A DNA stretch of 6,616 nucleotides from Thioalkalivibrio sp. (GCA_003553165.1 PUOZ01000320.1:1-6616), one strand, 5' to 3'; shown: positions 1 to 6,545, counted from the first letter of the stretch. Program-made: numbers and translations. The notes: generated by a model not told the origin, from the letters alone.

Positions 1-482
1 ATGAAGCTCTGGATTGCCTCCGGACCGTAGAGCAGGAGCAGGAATTGCCCGGCGCCGAGCGCCAGCAGGGCCGTCATCATGTACACCGCGAAGACCTGGC
101 CGCGCTTCTCCACGACCTGCTCGTTCAGCCAGCTCTCGATCACCATGTAGCTGCCCAGCAGGCTGACGCCGTTGATCAGGCGCAGGAACCACCACACCAC
201 CGGATCCACCCAGAGGGCGTGTGCCAGCGCCGCGACCGCCGATACGGCGGCAAGGGCGGCGAAGGTGCGGATGTGCCCGACCCGGGCGATCACCGTGGGA
301 ATCAGCCAGGAGCCGACGATATAGCCGATGAAGAAGGCTGACATGACCATGCCGATGGCCAGTTCGGAGAAGCCCTCCGATTGCGCGCGCAAGCCCAGCA
401 GGGTGCCGATGAGCCCGGACCCCATCAGCAGGATGCCCATGCCCAGCAGCAGGCTGTAAACGGAGCGGAGGCTGGAGCCCAT
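1..482 (-). CDS. MFS transporter, YcaD-like (partial, N-terminal part only)
   Basis: This is the N-terminal 160 codons of an inner-membrane transporter of the major facilitator superfamily; the rest lies beyond the left edge. Hydrophobic helices fall at about residues 8-31, 43-65, 73-91, 95-115 and 130-152, matching the first five of twelve. The loop after helix 2 (PTVIARVGHIRTF, 62-74) sits where MFS proteins carry the GxxxDRxGRR motif. The stretch IESWLNEQ (115-122) followed by a basic RGQ resembles the YcaD branch. The ATG at 482 is chosen because the protein then begins a few residues before helix 1, as in relatives. No strong Shine-Dalgarno sequence precedes it. The substrate cannot be told from the sequence. 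The gene is divergent from metZ, which does not by itself imply a sulfur-related cargo. The MFS call is firm; the subfamily is less so. Confidence 0.88.
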   Translation of the reverse strand, partial: MGSSLRSVYSLLLGMGILLMGSGLIGTLLGLRAQSEGFSELAIGMVMSAFFIGYIVGSWLIPTVIARVGHIRTFAALAAVSAVAALAHALWVDPVVWWFLRLINGVSLLGSYMVIESWLNEQVVEKRGQVFAVYMMTALLALGAGQFLLLLYGPEAIQSF

Positions 483-502
483 GGCGCGTGGTCCGGTGAC
501 CG

Positions 503-532
503 TTGGGGCGGGAAGTCGCGACGAAGTATAGT
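503..532 (+). promoter_or_regulatory. Candidate sigma70-like promoter for metZ
   Basis: TATAGT at 527-532 is a 5 of 6 match to the -10 consensus. It is preceded after 18 bp by TTGGGG at 503-508, a weak 3 of 6 match to the -35. Transcription would start near 539 and give a leader of about 60 nt. The leader contains a small possible hairpin, CGGAC-GCA-GTCCG (569-581). No known methionine or SAM riboswitch fold is recognisable. The position of this -10 also argues against metZ starting upstream of it in the longer open frame. Confidence 0.38.
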
Positions 533-555
533 GTACGAATTACCGGCGGTGTCCA
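525..555 (-). promoter_or_regulatory. Candidate sigma70-like promoter for the MFS gene
   Basis: On the minus strand, TGGACA (555-550, 5 of 6 to TTGACA) is followed after 19 bp by TATACT (530-525, 5 of 6 to TATAAT). Transcription would start near 518, leaving a leader of about 36 nt. The spacer is longer than the ideal 17, so this is a candidate only. The -10 lies on the same base pairs as the -10 proposed for metZ on the other strand. Confidence 0.3.
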
Positions 556-601
556 CCCGATCCGCCCCCGGACGCAGTCCGCCTTGATCCCGGAAGCCCA
601 G

Positions 602-1795
602 ATGCAGGAATTCGATCCCAGCCAGTACGCCCCGGAAACCGTCGCCATCCGCGCCGGGTACCGGCGCACGCCCGAGAACGAACACTCCGAGGCGATCTTC
701 CCCACCTCGAGCTTCGTGTTTGCCAACGCTGCCGAGGCAGCGGCGCGTTTCGGCGGCGAAGAGCCGGGCAATATCTACTCGCGCTTCACCAACCCGACTG
801 TGCGCGCCTTCGAACAGCGCCTGGCGGCGATGGAGGGCGGGGCCGCCTGCGTCGCCACGGCGTCCGGCATGGCTGCGATCCTGGCCACCATGATGGGGCT
901 GCTGCGCAGCGGTGATCACGTGGTCTGCTCGCGCTCGGTGTTCGGCACCACCACCGTGCTGCTGAACAACTACATGGCCCGCTTCGGGGTGGAGGTCAGC
1001 TACGTGCCGCTGTCGGACCTGTCCGCCTGGGAAGAGGCGACGCAGCCGAACACCCGCCTGTACTTCTGCGAGACGCCGTCGAACCCCATGGGAGAGCTGG
1101 TCGATATCCGGGCGTTGGCCGGGATCGCCCATGCCCGCGACGTCCTCCTCGCCGTGGACAACTGTTTCTGCACCCCGGCGCTGCAGCGCCCGCTGGATCT
1201 GGGCGCGGATCTGGTGATCCATTCCGCGACCAAGTTCCTCGACGGCCAGGGCCGCTGCCTGGGCGGCGCGGTGGTCGGTGATGCCGAGCGTGTCGGGAAG
1301 GACGTCTACGGCTTCCTGCGCAGCGCCGGGCCGACTCTGTCGCCCTTCAATGCCTGGATTTTCCTGAAGGGCCTGGAGACCCTGCACCTGCGCATGCGCG
1401 AGCACAGCACCAATGCGCTGGCCCTGGCCCGCTGGTTGCGGGAGCATCCGAAGGTGACGGCCGTGCATTACCCGGGCCTGGAAGAACATCCGCAACACGC
1501 GCTGGCCGGTGCCCAGCAGAGCGGTTACGGCGGAGTGCTCAGCTTCGAGGTGGCCGGCGGGCGCGCGGCGGCCTGGTCGGTCATCGACGCCACCCGCATG
1601 CTGTCGATCACCGCAAACCTGGGTGACGCCAAGAGCACCATCACCCATCCGGCGACGACCACCCACGGCCGTGTGGCCCCCGAACAACGCGAGGCGCAGG
1701 GTATCACCGAGGGCCTGGTCCGGATCGCGGTGGGTCTGGAGGCGATTGGCGACGTGCAGGGTGACCTGGCACGGGGGCTGGACCGCCTGACGTGA
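602..1795 (+). CDS. metZ: O-succinylhomoserine sulfhydrylase (MetZ)
   Basis: MetZ is a cytosolic PLP enzyme that makes homocysteine directly from O-succinylhomoserine and sulfide, bypassing cystathionine. The product is 397 residues, the usual size for this Cys/Met-metabolism family. Visible landmarks are the YSRFTNPT phosphate-binding stretch (59-66), SGM at 88-90, the PLP-ring aspartate D186 in AVDNCFCTP, and the Schiff-base lysine K211 in HSATKFLDGQGRCLGG. The CFCTP and DGQGRCLGG signatures and the C-terminal THGR motif point to MetZ rather than MetB or MetC. The frame stays open upstream to a possible start at 503. ATG 602 is preferred because GGAAG lies 5 nt before it, homology to MetZ begins there (MQEFDPSQYAPETVAIRAGY), and a likely -10 element sits at 527-532. 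The stop overlaps the start of the next gene by 4 bp, so the two are probably one operon. Confidence 0.95.
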   Translation: MQEFDPSQYAPETVAIRAGYRRTPENEHSEAIFPTSSFVFANAAEAAARFGGEEPGNIYSRFTNPTVRAFEQRLAAMEGGAACVATASGMAAILATMMGLLRSGDHVVCSRSVFGTTTVLLNNYMARFGVEVSYVPLSDLSAWEEATQPNTRLYFCETPSNPMGELVDIRALAGIAHARDVLLAVDNCFCTPALQRPLDLGADLVIHSATKFLDGQGRCLGGAVVGDAERVGKDVYGFLRSAGPTLSPFNAWIFLKGLETLHLRMREHSTNALALARWLREHPKVTAVHYPGLEEHPQHALAGAQQSGYGGVLSFEVAGGRAAAWSVIDATRMLSITANLGDAKSTITHPATTTHGRVAPEQREAQGITEGLVRIAVGLEAIGDVQGDLARGLDRLT

Positions 1796-3996
1796 CTGGA
1801 GTCGGCCGGTTGTTGGACTGGTATGGCGCGGCCCTCGAGACCGTGCACGGCCGGAAGGCGGTGCGCGCAGCCCTCGCTGACGAGCCTCCGCCCCAACGGC
1901 CGGTGCACTTGCTGGCGCTGGGCAAGGCTGCCGATGCCATGCTCCAGGGTGCCGCGGGGGCGTGGGGCGCCGCTATCACACGTGCGCTGGTGGTCGGCCC
2001 CGATGGTTCGGCGGCCGAGGTGGTCCGGTTGCCGTTCCCGGTCCGGCGTCAGGTCGGCAACCACCCGGTTCCGGCGGCGGAGAGCCTGGCCGCGGGTGCG
2101 GCGGTGGCCGAGTTCCTGCAGGGCGTTCCGCCCGAGGACGCGCTGCTGGTGCTGCTCTCCGGGGGTGCCTCCAGTCTCGCGGAGTGGCCGCGTCCGGGCG
2201 TGCATCTGGCCGAACTGCGCGAGCTGAACGAGCATCTGCTCGCAGCAGGTCTGGACATCCGGATCATGAACGCGCTGCGCGGGCGTTTCTCGCGGCTGAA
2301 GGCGGGCGGCGCGGCCGGCCTTTGCCGGAGCGGCGATGTCCGGATCCTGTTCATCAGCGATGTGCCGGGCGACTCGCCGGCGTCGGTGGGCTCCGGGCCG
2401 TTCTGGCCACCGGAAAGCGCCGATGCGGCCATGACGGTCCCGGAGATTGGCTGGCCCGAACTGGAGACCCTGCTGCGCCGGCTGCAGCCGCCGCCCGCAG
2501 CCGGGCATCGCCCCATCCACCGGCTGGTCGCAGCGAACGGCGATGCGCGCGCGGCGGTGAGGCGAGCGGCCCGGGCAGAGGGACTTGATGCGTGGGATCA
2601 CGGGCTGTTTCCCGAGGCCTCGGGTCTGCCGGTGGCCCGCAGGCTGGTTCGCTTCCTGCGCCATGCGCCGGCCGGGGTGCATGTCTGGGGCGGCGAGGCA
2701 CCGGTCCCTCTCCCGGCCCGATCCGGACGGGGGGGTAGGGCGCAGCATCTGGCGGCATTGCTCCTCCTTTTCTGGCTGTCCCGAGGCTGCCCGCGGCCGA
2801 TCGCGGTGCTGTCGGCGGCAACGGATGGGGTCGACGGCAACAGCGGTGCCGCCGGCGCATGGTTCGGTGATCGCCGCCCAGCGGCCGATGCCAGGATCCG
2901 TGCCAAGTTGCGCCAGGCCGTGCGCGAAGCCGACACCGCGGGTTTCTGGGAGGGGCTGGGGCAGGTCGTGCCCGGCAGGGAGACCGGGACCAACGTGATG
3001 GATCTGTTGATCGTGCAACTTGGCCCGGTCGCGGCCGGCAGGGGGCGCAAGCCAGCGGATGCTGCCGGACAGGCCTTGTCACCGCGAGCCGGTACCCGAA
3101 CATCGGGGGATCCGTCAGCGCGTCAGCCCAAGCTGGGCGCTGATGCCGGCGCCAAAGCGCGCGCGGGGGCAGCGTCCGCACGCCGACAACCCGGTGTGCA
3201 GGCGCTGGCCCTGCGCGCGCTGCAGGTGCGCGATCCGGCCCGGAAATGCGAGTGCGTGGAGCGCCTGCTCGAGGCCTGGCAGGTGGGTGGACTGGCGGTC
3301 GTTCCCGCTGACCCGCCACCGATGCGGATCGCAATGCCCGGGCGACCCGAGCGGCCCCAGCTGGTCCGCCCGCAGGATCTGCCCCGACGGGGGCTGCATA
3401 CCCTGCGGGGGCGGCAGGCCCTGCTGCACGCGGTCACACACATCGAGTTCAATGCGATCAATCTCGCGCTGGACGCGGTGTACCGGTTCCGCGGCCTTCC
3501 GGCTGAGTACATCAGCGACTGGCTGCAGGTGGCGGCCGAGGAGGCTCGGCATTTTCAGTTGCTGGCACAGCGGCTGACGCAGATCGGCGTTGCCTATGGC
3601 GACTTCCCGGCACACAACGGCCTTTGGGAAATGGCGGTCAAAACCGATGTCGACCCGATGGAGCGCATGGCCCTGGTGCCGCGCGTGCTCGAGGCCCGCG
3701 GTCTCGACGTGACCCCGGGCATGATCCAGCGGCTGCAGGCGGCGGGTGACGTGGACAGCGTCGCGGTGTTGGAGGTGATCCAGCGCGAGGAGGTCAGCCA
3801 TGTCGCGATCGGTTCGCACTGGTTCCGTCACCTCGCGGTGCAGCGGGGGCTGGATCCGGAGCAGACCTTCCTCGACCTGCTGGCGCGGCACATGCCCGGG
3901 CGGGTGCGCCCGCCATTTGCGCTGGACGCGCGCCTGGCTGCAGGGTTCAGCCTGCGCGAGATGCAGGCGCTGGAGGATCAGGCGGGGCTGGGTTAG
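1792..3996 (+). CDS. Fusion: type-2 glycerate kinase-like (DUF4147/MOFRL) domain + DUF455 ferritin-like domain
   Basis: One uninterrupted 734-codon frame carries two domains normally found as separate proteins. Residues 1-411 are a type-2 glycerate kinase-like unit: LALGKAADAM (K45), SGGASSL (123-129), FSRLKAGG (K170), ISDVPGDSPASVGSGP (188-203), GGEAPV (300-305), GRGGRAQH (312-319), SAATDGVDGNSGAAGA (341-356) and TGTNVMDLL (398-406). Known relatives phosphorylate D-glycerate to 2-phosphoglycerate, but GRGGRAQH replaces the usual GRGGRNQE and LRGRFS replaces xRKHLS, so activity and substrate are uncertain. Residues 412-468 are an Ala/Gly/Arg-rich linker with no recognisable fold. Residues 469-734 are a full DUF455 domain with a ferritin-like metal site: E552 (HIEFNAI), E584-x-x-H587, E634 (VPRVLEARGLD) and E667-x-x-H670. 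The GTG start overlaps the metZ stop (GTGA) and has no clear Shine-Dalgarno, suggesting translational coupling. Both domains look complete. The DUF455 function is unknown; the joint role is not inferable. Confidence 0.88.
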   Translation: MTGVGRLLDWYGAALETVHGRKAVRAALADEPPPQRPVHLLALGKAADAMLQGAAGAWGAAITRALVVGPDGSAAEVVRLPFPVRRQVGNHPVPAAESLAAGAAVAEFLQGVPPEDALLVLLSGGASSLAEWPRPGVHLAELRELNEHLLAAGLDIRIMNALRGRFSRLKAGGAAGLCRSGDVRILFISDVPGDSPASVGSGPFWPPESADAAMTVPEIGWPELETLLRRLQPPPAAGHRPIHRLVAANGDARAAVRRAARAEGLDAWDHGLFPEASGLPVARRLVRFLRHAPAGVHVWGGEAPVPLPARSGRGGRAQHLAALLLLFWLSRGCPRPIAVLSAATDGVDGNSGAAGAWFGDRRPAADARIRAKLRQAVREADTAGFWEGLGQVVPGRETGTNVMDLLIVQLGPVAAGRGRKPADAAGQALSPRAGTRTSGDPSARQPKLGADAGAKARAGAASARRQPGVQALALRALQVRDPARKCECVERLLEAWQVGGLAVVPADPPPMRIAMPGRPERPQLVRPQDLPRRGLHTLRGRQALLHAVTHIEFNAINLALDAVYRFRGLPAEYISDWLQVAAEEARHFQLLAQRLTQIGVAYGDFPAHNGLWEMAVKTDVDPMERMALVPRVLEARGLDVTPGMIQRLQAAGDVDSVAVLEVIQREEVSHVAIGSHWFRHLAVQRGLDPEQTFLDLLARHMPGRVRPPFALDARLAAGFSLREMQALEDQAGLG

Positions 3997-4747
3997 CGCA
4001 TGGAGCCGACGGGGGGTAGGCCCGGCCGTCCAGGGTCAGCAATCGGGGTCCCTGGTCGTCCAGCGTGAGATATCCGGGCAGTTCGTCCCAGGAAGGCAGC
4101 ACACAGCGCAGGCAGGGACGGCCATCGACCTGCAGGTGGTGGATCGCCGGTCGGTGCGTGTGGCCATGCACCAGCAGCGACAGCCCATGCCTGCGCAGGA
4201 CGTCCGCGATGGCGTCGGGGTGGGCATCCATGATCTCGCTGGCCTTCATCTTCCCCGCATCACGACTGCCCGCGCGCAGACGTTCCGCCGCGACGATGCG
4301 CTCGGGCAGCGGGCGCGCCAGGAAGGCCTGCTGCCAGGCAGGTGCCCGAACCATCTTCCGGAACTCCTGGTAGTCGACATCCGAAGTGCACAGGCTGTCG
4401 CCATGCATCAGCAGCGCGGGCCCGCCAGCGACTTCGATCCGCAGCAGCTCCGGGCCCAATGTCATTTCGGCACGCCGGGCATACTCGGGTCCAAGCAGAA
4501 AATCCCGGTTGCCGTGCTGGAAGGTGACGGGCACCGGAAGCCGGGCCAGCGCGGCGGCCAGGGTCTCGGCCGCGGGGAAGCCCGCATCGTCGCCAATCCA
4601 GTACTCGAAAAGATCGCCGAGGATGTATAGCGCCGAGGCCTCGCGTGCCGGACCCTCGAGGAACTCCAGGAACTGAGCGAGCGCCGGCCCCGGTTCCCGA
4701 TCCAGATGGAGATCGGAGACGACCAGGACCGTCGGCGTCGTGTGCAT
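3947..4747 (-). CDS. lpxH: UDP-2,3-diacylglucosamine diphosphatase (LpxH)
   Basis: LpxH is a peripheral inner-membrane metallophosphoesterase that hydrolyses UDP-2,3-diacylglucosamine to lipid X and UMP in lipid A synthesis. The metal-binding motifs appear in order: SDLHL (D12, H14), GDLFEYWIGDD (D45), HGNRDFLLG (N80), MHGDSLCTSDVDYQEFR (H115) and VHGHTHRP (H194, H196, H198). The substrate-recognition stretch around RLRAGSRDAGKMKASEIMD (156-174) also matches. The product is 266 residues against 240 in E. coli. The extra length is a Pro/Ala-rich tail after LLTLDG that is encoded where the gene overlaps the neighbour. ATG 4747 is chosen because SDLHL then sits at residue 11, as in the family; AAGAG lies 7 nt upstream. 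It follows ppiB after 39 bp on the same strand, an order also seen in E. coli (lpxH next to ppiB), so co-transcription is likely. It converges on the fusion gene with a 50-bp overlap, and I see no terminator between them. Confidence 0.95.
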   Translation of the reverse strand: MHTTPTVLVVSDLHLDREPGPALAQFLEFLEGPAREASALYILGDLFEYWIGDDAGFPAAETLAAALARLPVPVTFQHGNRDFLLGPEYARRAEMTLGPELLRIEVAGGPALLMHGDSLCTSDVDYQEFRKMVRAPAWQQAFLARPLPERIVAAERLRAGSRDAGKMKASEIMDAHPDAIADVLRRHGLSLLVHGHTHRPAIHHLQVDGRPCLRCVLPSWDELPGYLTLDDQGPRLLTLDGRAYPPSAPCANPAPPDPPAPASRAG

Positions 4748-4776
4748 GCCTTGGCTCTTGTCGATTGCGCGGGCTT

Positions 4777-4792
4777 GCTTACTCGCTTACTC
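4777..4792 (-). repeat. Two tandem 8-bp units at the ppiB stop codon
   Basis: On the minus strand GAGTAAGC occurs twice in a row, followed by a partial AAGC. The first copy contains the ppiB TAA stop. It is most likely a small local duplication that extended the ppiB-lpxH spacer; no function is suggested. Confidence 0.5.
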
Positions 4793-5359
4793 GACGCGCT
4801 TGACGGTTTTCATGATCACCGGCTCCATCGGCACATCCTGGTGCATGCCCACACGGCCTGTCTTCACGCCCTCGATCTCCTTGACCACGCTCATGCCCTC
4901 GGCGACGCTGCCGAAGACCGCATAGCCCCAGCCCTGCGGAGTCTTGGAGCTGTGATCGAGGAAGCTGTTGTCCGAGACGTTGATGAAGAACTGGGCGGTC
5001 GCCGAATGCGGGTCGTTGGTACGGGCCATCGCGATGGTGCCGGTCTTGTTCTTCAGGCTGTTGTCGGCTTCGTTGGGAATCGGCTCGTGGACCGGCTTCT
5101 GGCGCATGTCCGGGTCGAAGCCGCCGCCCTGGACCATGAACCCGGGGATGACCCGGTGAAAGATGGTGTTGTCGTAGAAACCTTCGTCCACGTAGCGGAG
5201 GAAATTGGCGACGGTCTGCGGGGCAGCCGTGGCGTCCAGTTGCAGCACGATACGGCCGTGATTGGTCTCGATTGCGACCTTGGTTTGCTCATCAGCCATG
5301 AGAACTCCTGAGATAGTGGTTGCGGTTAACAGCACCAGGGGCATGAGAAAACGATGCAT
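4787..5359 (-). CDS. ppiB: Peptidyl-prolyl cis-trans isomerase, cyclophilin type (PpiB-like)
   Basis: This cyclophilin catalyses cis-trans isomerisation of X-Pro bonds during protein folding. Active-site landmarks are [15 protein letters not shown], with the catalytic arginine at R69, F74 and Q77, then [22 protein letters not shown] and [13 protein letters not shown] and [11 protein letters not shown] are features of the cytosolic PpiB group rather than PpiA. The start is ambiguous. ATG 5359 gives 190 residues, has AGGGA 7 nt upstream, and begins with a short basic hydrophobic stretch ending LMA-DEQ that resembles a signal peptide. ATG 5299 (codon 21) has a stronger AGGAG 5 nt upstream and gives a 170-residue protein starting [15 protein letters not shown], the expected size for PpiB. 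The longer form is listed because it is fully open and has its own ribosome site. folD lies 76 bp upstream and lpxH 39 bp downstream on the same strand. Family assignment is firm; cell location is open. Confidence 0.92.
   Translation of the reverse strand: MHRFLMPLVLLTATTISGVLMADEQTKVAIETNHGRIVLQLDATAAPQTVANFLRYVDEGFYDNTIFHRVIPGFMVQGGGFDPDMRQKPVHEPIPNEADNSLKNKTGTIAMARTNDPHSATAQFFINVSDNSFLDHSSKTPQGWGYAVFGSVAEGMSVVKEIEGVKTGRVGMHQDVPMEPVIMKTVKRVE
5297..5309 (-). promoter_or_regulatory. Internal Shine-Dalgarno and alternative start of ppiB
   Basis: AGGAG (5309-5305) lies 5 nt before an in-frame ATG (5299-5297) inside the long ppiB frame. It is the best ribosome-binding site seen on the minus strand of this window. 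Starting here removes exactly the hydrophobic leader and leaves a normal cytosolic PpiB. Confidence 0.6.
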
Positions 5360-5435
5360 TCGGCATTCCCTATGTGACGTGGGTTGTGGATGGTACCGCC
5401 TGCGCCGGCGCCAGGCCAGTTCACGACGCTGTCCC

Positions 5436-6302
5436 TCAGTGCGACGGTTCGTTTGCGCCGAACTGGCGCGCCTTGAGGGTGTTTTCGAGCAGCATGGCGA
5501 CGGTCATCGGGCCCACGCCGCCCGGTACCGGGGTGATCCAGGCGGCGCGCTCCGCAGCGGCAGCGAACTCCACGTCTCCGGCCAGGGTCCCGTCCTCGAG
5601 GCGGTTGATGCCGATGTCGATCACGGTCGCGCCCGGCTTGATCCAGTCGCCGCGCACCAACCCGGGCTTGCCCGCGGCGGCGATCACGATATCGGCGTCC
5701 CGGACGTGCGTGCGCGTGTCGAGAGTAAAGCGGTGGCAGATCACCGTTGTGGCTCCAGCCAGCAGTAACTCCAGGGCCATCGGGCGCCCGACGATGTTGG
5801 AGGCGCCGATCACGCAGGCGGTGCGCCCCTTGAACGGCTCCTCGATCGCCCGCAAGAGTTGGATCACGCCCCAGGGCGTGCAGGGGCGTAGGCGCGGGAG
5901 CCGGACGGCGAGCCGACCGACGTTGTAGGGATGGAACCCGTCGACATCCTTGCCAGGGTCGATGCTCTCGATCACGGTCTCCGGATCGATGTGCGGGGGC
6001 AGGGGAAGCTGCACCAGGATGCCGTCGATGGCCCGGTCCCGGTTGAGGCGGTCGATCAGTGCCAACAGGTCGGTTTGCGGCGTCTGCGCCGGGAGGTCGT
6101 AGGAATGCGACTCGACCCCGACCTCTGCGCAGGCCTTGCGCTTGTTGCGCACGTAGACCTCCGAGGCCGGGTTGTCACCCACCAGCACCACGGCCAGCCC
6201 CGGGGCGCGCAGCCCGGCGGACTTCATGGCTTCGACCTCTGCGCCGATGCGGGCGCGGTGCGTTGCCGCGATGGCGCGGCCGTCGATGATCCTGGCACTC
6301 AT
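5436..6302 (-). CDS. folD: Bifunctional methylenetetrahydrofolate dehydrogenase/cyclohydrolase (FolD)
   Basis: FolD interconverts 5,10-methylene-, methenyl- and 10-formyl-tetrahydrofolate in the cytosol, using NADP, and supplies one-carbon units for purine and initiator-tRNA formylation. The 288-residue product matches the family along its length. The catalytic Y50 and K54 fall in [12 protein letters not shown], with Q98 in [10 protein letters not shown] and D121 in [12 protein letters not shown], the same numbering as the E. coli enzyme. PCTPWGV, the dinucleotide-binding [16 protein letters not shown] and the C-terminal [19 protein letters not shown] follow. ATG 6302 has GGGGGA 6 nt upstream and places [12 protein letters not shown] at the usual N-terminus. 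folD is first in a minus-strand series with ppiB and lpxH. The 76-bp gap to ppiB (5360-5435) holds no gene and no evident terminator; it contains the 10-bp palindrome GCGCCGGCGC and a weak -10-like TACCAT. Confidence 0.97.
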   Translation of the reverse strand: MSARIIDGRAIAATHRARIGAEVEAMKSAGLRAPGLAVVLVGDNPASEVYVRNKRKACAEVGVESHSYDLPAQTPQTDLLALIDRLNRDRAIDGILVQLPLPPHIDPETVIESIDPGKDVDGFHPYNVGRLAVRLPRLRPCTPWGVIQLLRAIEEPFKGRTACVIGASNIVGRPMALELLLAGATTVICHRFTLDTRTHVRDADIVIAAAGKPGLVRGDWIKPGATVIDIGINRLEDGTLAGDVEFAAAAERAAWITPVPGGVGPMTVAMLLENTLKARQFGANEPSH

Positions 6303-6328
6303 GGCAGATCCCCCGGAACAGGCCGCCG

Positions 6329-6357
6329 ATCATCCCATGATGCCCGGCCACCCTCAA
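6329..6357 (-). promoter_or_regulatory. Candidate folD promoter
   Basis: On the minus strand TTGAGG (6357-6352) and GATGAT (6334-6329) are separated by 17 bp, with 4 of 6 matches each to the -35 and -10 consensus. The start would fall near 6322, about 20 nt before the folD ATG. A short inverted repeat, ATCAT-CCC-ATGAT (6329-6341), overlaps the -10 and could be an operator, though 5-bp arms can arise by chance. Confidence 0.35.
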
Positions 6358-6462
6358 GGAGCGGGGTCTGCCGGTGCAATTCTTGGTCCTCACCGCACGC
6401 TAGGCCGATTGAGTCCGTCTCCGCTGGACGCCACCTGCACCGTTCGGGCTGGGCTTCGTTGG

Positions 6463-6477
6463 AAGGACTTTGTCCTT
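6463..6477. repeat. Perfect inverted repeat at the tRNA promoter
   Basis: AAGGAC-TTT-GTCCTT has 6-bp perfect arms and a 3-bp centre. Its right end overlaps the first two bases of the -35 element of the tRNA promoter. No run of T follows it on the plus strand, so it does not look like an intrinsic terminator there. It may be a protein-binding site or chance. Confidence 0.45.
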
Positions 6478-6505
6478 GACCATGAGGATGAGGTGGCGCT
6501 ATGAT
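6476..6505 (+). promoter_or_regulatory. Promoter of the tRNA-Pro transcript
   Basis: TTGACC (6476-6481, 5 of 6) and TATGAT (6500-6505, 5 of 6) are 18 bp apart. It is the best sigma70-type promoter in the window. The start would be near 6512, about 34 nt before the mature tRNA. The bases just after the -10, CCCCGG, form the GC-rich discriminator typical of stable-RNA promoters under ppGpp (stringent) control. Confidence 0.7.
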
Positions 6506-6545
6506 CCCCGGCTCGCTGTACTGGGCTTTACGCGGGATGGCACCA

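Noticed and set aside
503..601. A 33-codon upstream extension of metZ
   Set aside because: It lacks similarity to MetZ N-termini, would cover the likely -10 at 527-532, and has a poorer start than ATG 602, which has GGAAG 5 nt before it.
2729..2735. Run of seven G in the kinase domain as a possible frameshift or phase-variable site
   Set aside because: The motif GRGGRAQH reads correctly across it and all later motifs stay in the same frame, so the frame is intact as given. A 7-G run is short for programmed variation.
425..3018. Long minus-strand open frames of 420 and 497 codons opposite metZ and the kinase domain
   Set aside because: They are antisense shadows in GC-rich DNA: low-complexity His/Gln/Arg/Gly-rich translations with no family motifs, lying opposite genes with unmistakable motifs.
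3020..3577. Overlapping plus-strand frame across the linker as a separate small gene
   Set aside because: It is Arg/Cys-rich with no recognisable motif and continues out of frame under the well-supported DUF455 domain.
5400..5416. GC palindrome between folD and ppiB as a terminator
   Set aside because: GCGCCGGCGC is symmetric but no T run follows on either strand, and the co-directional genes are closely spaced.
6303..6504. Open frames in the folD-tRNA intergenic region
   Set aside because: They begin inside folD antisense, show no ribosome site or family resemblance, and run through the promoter elements.
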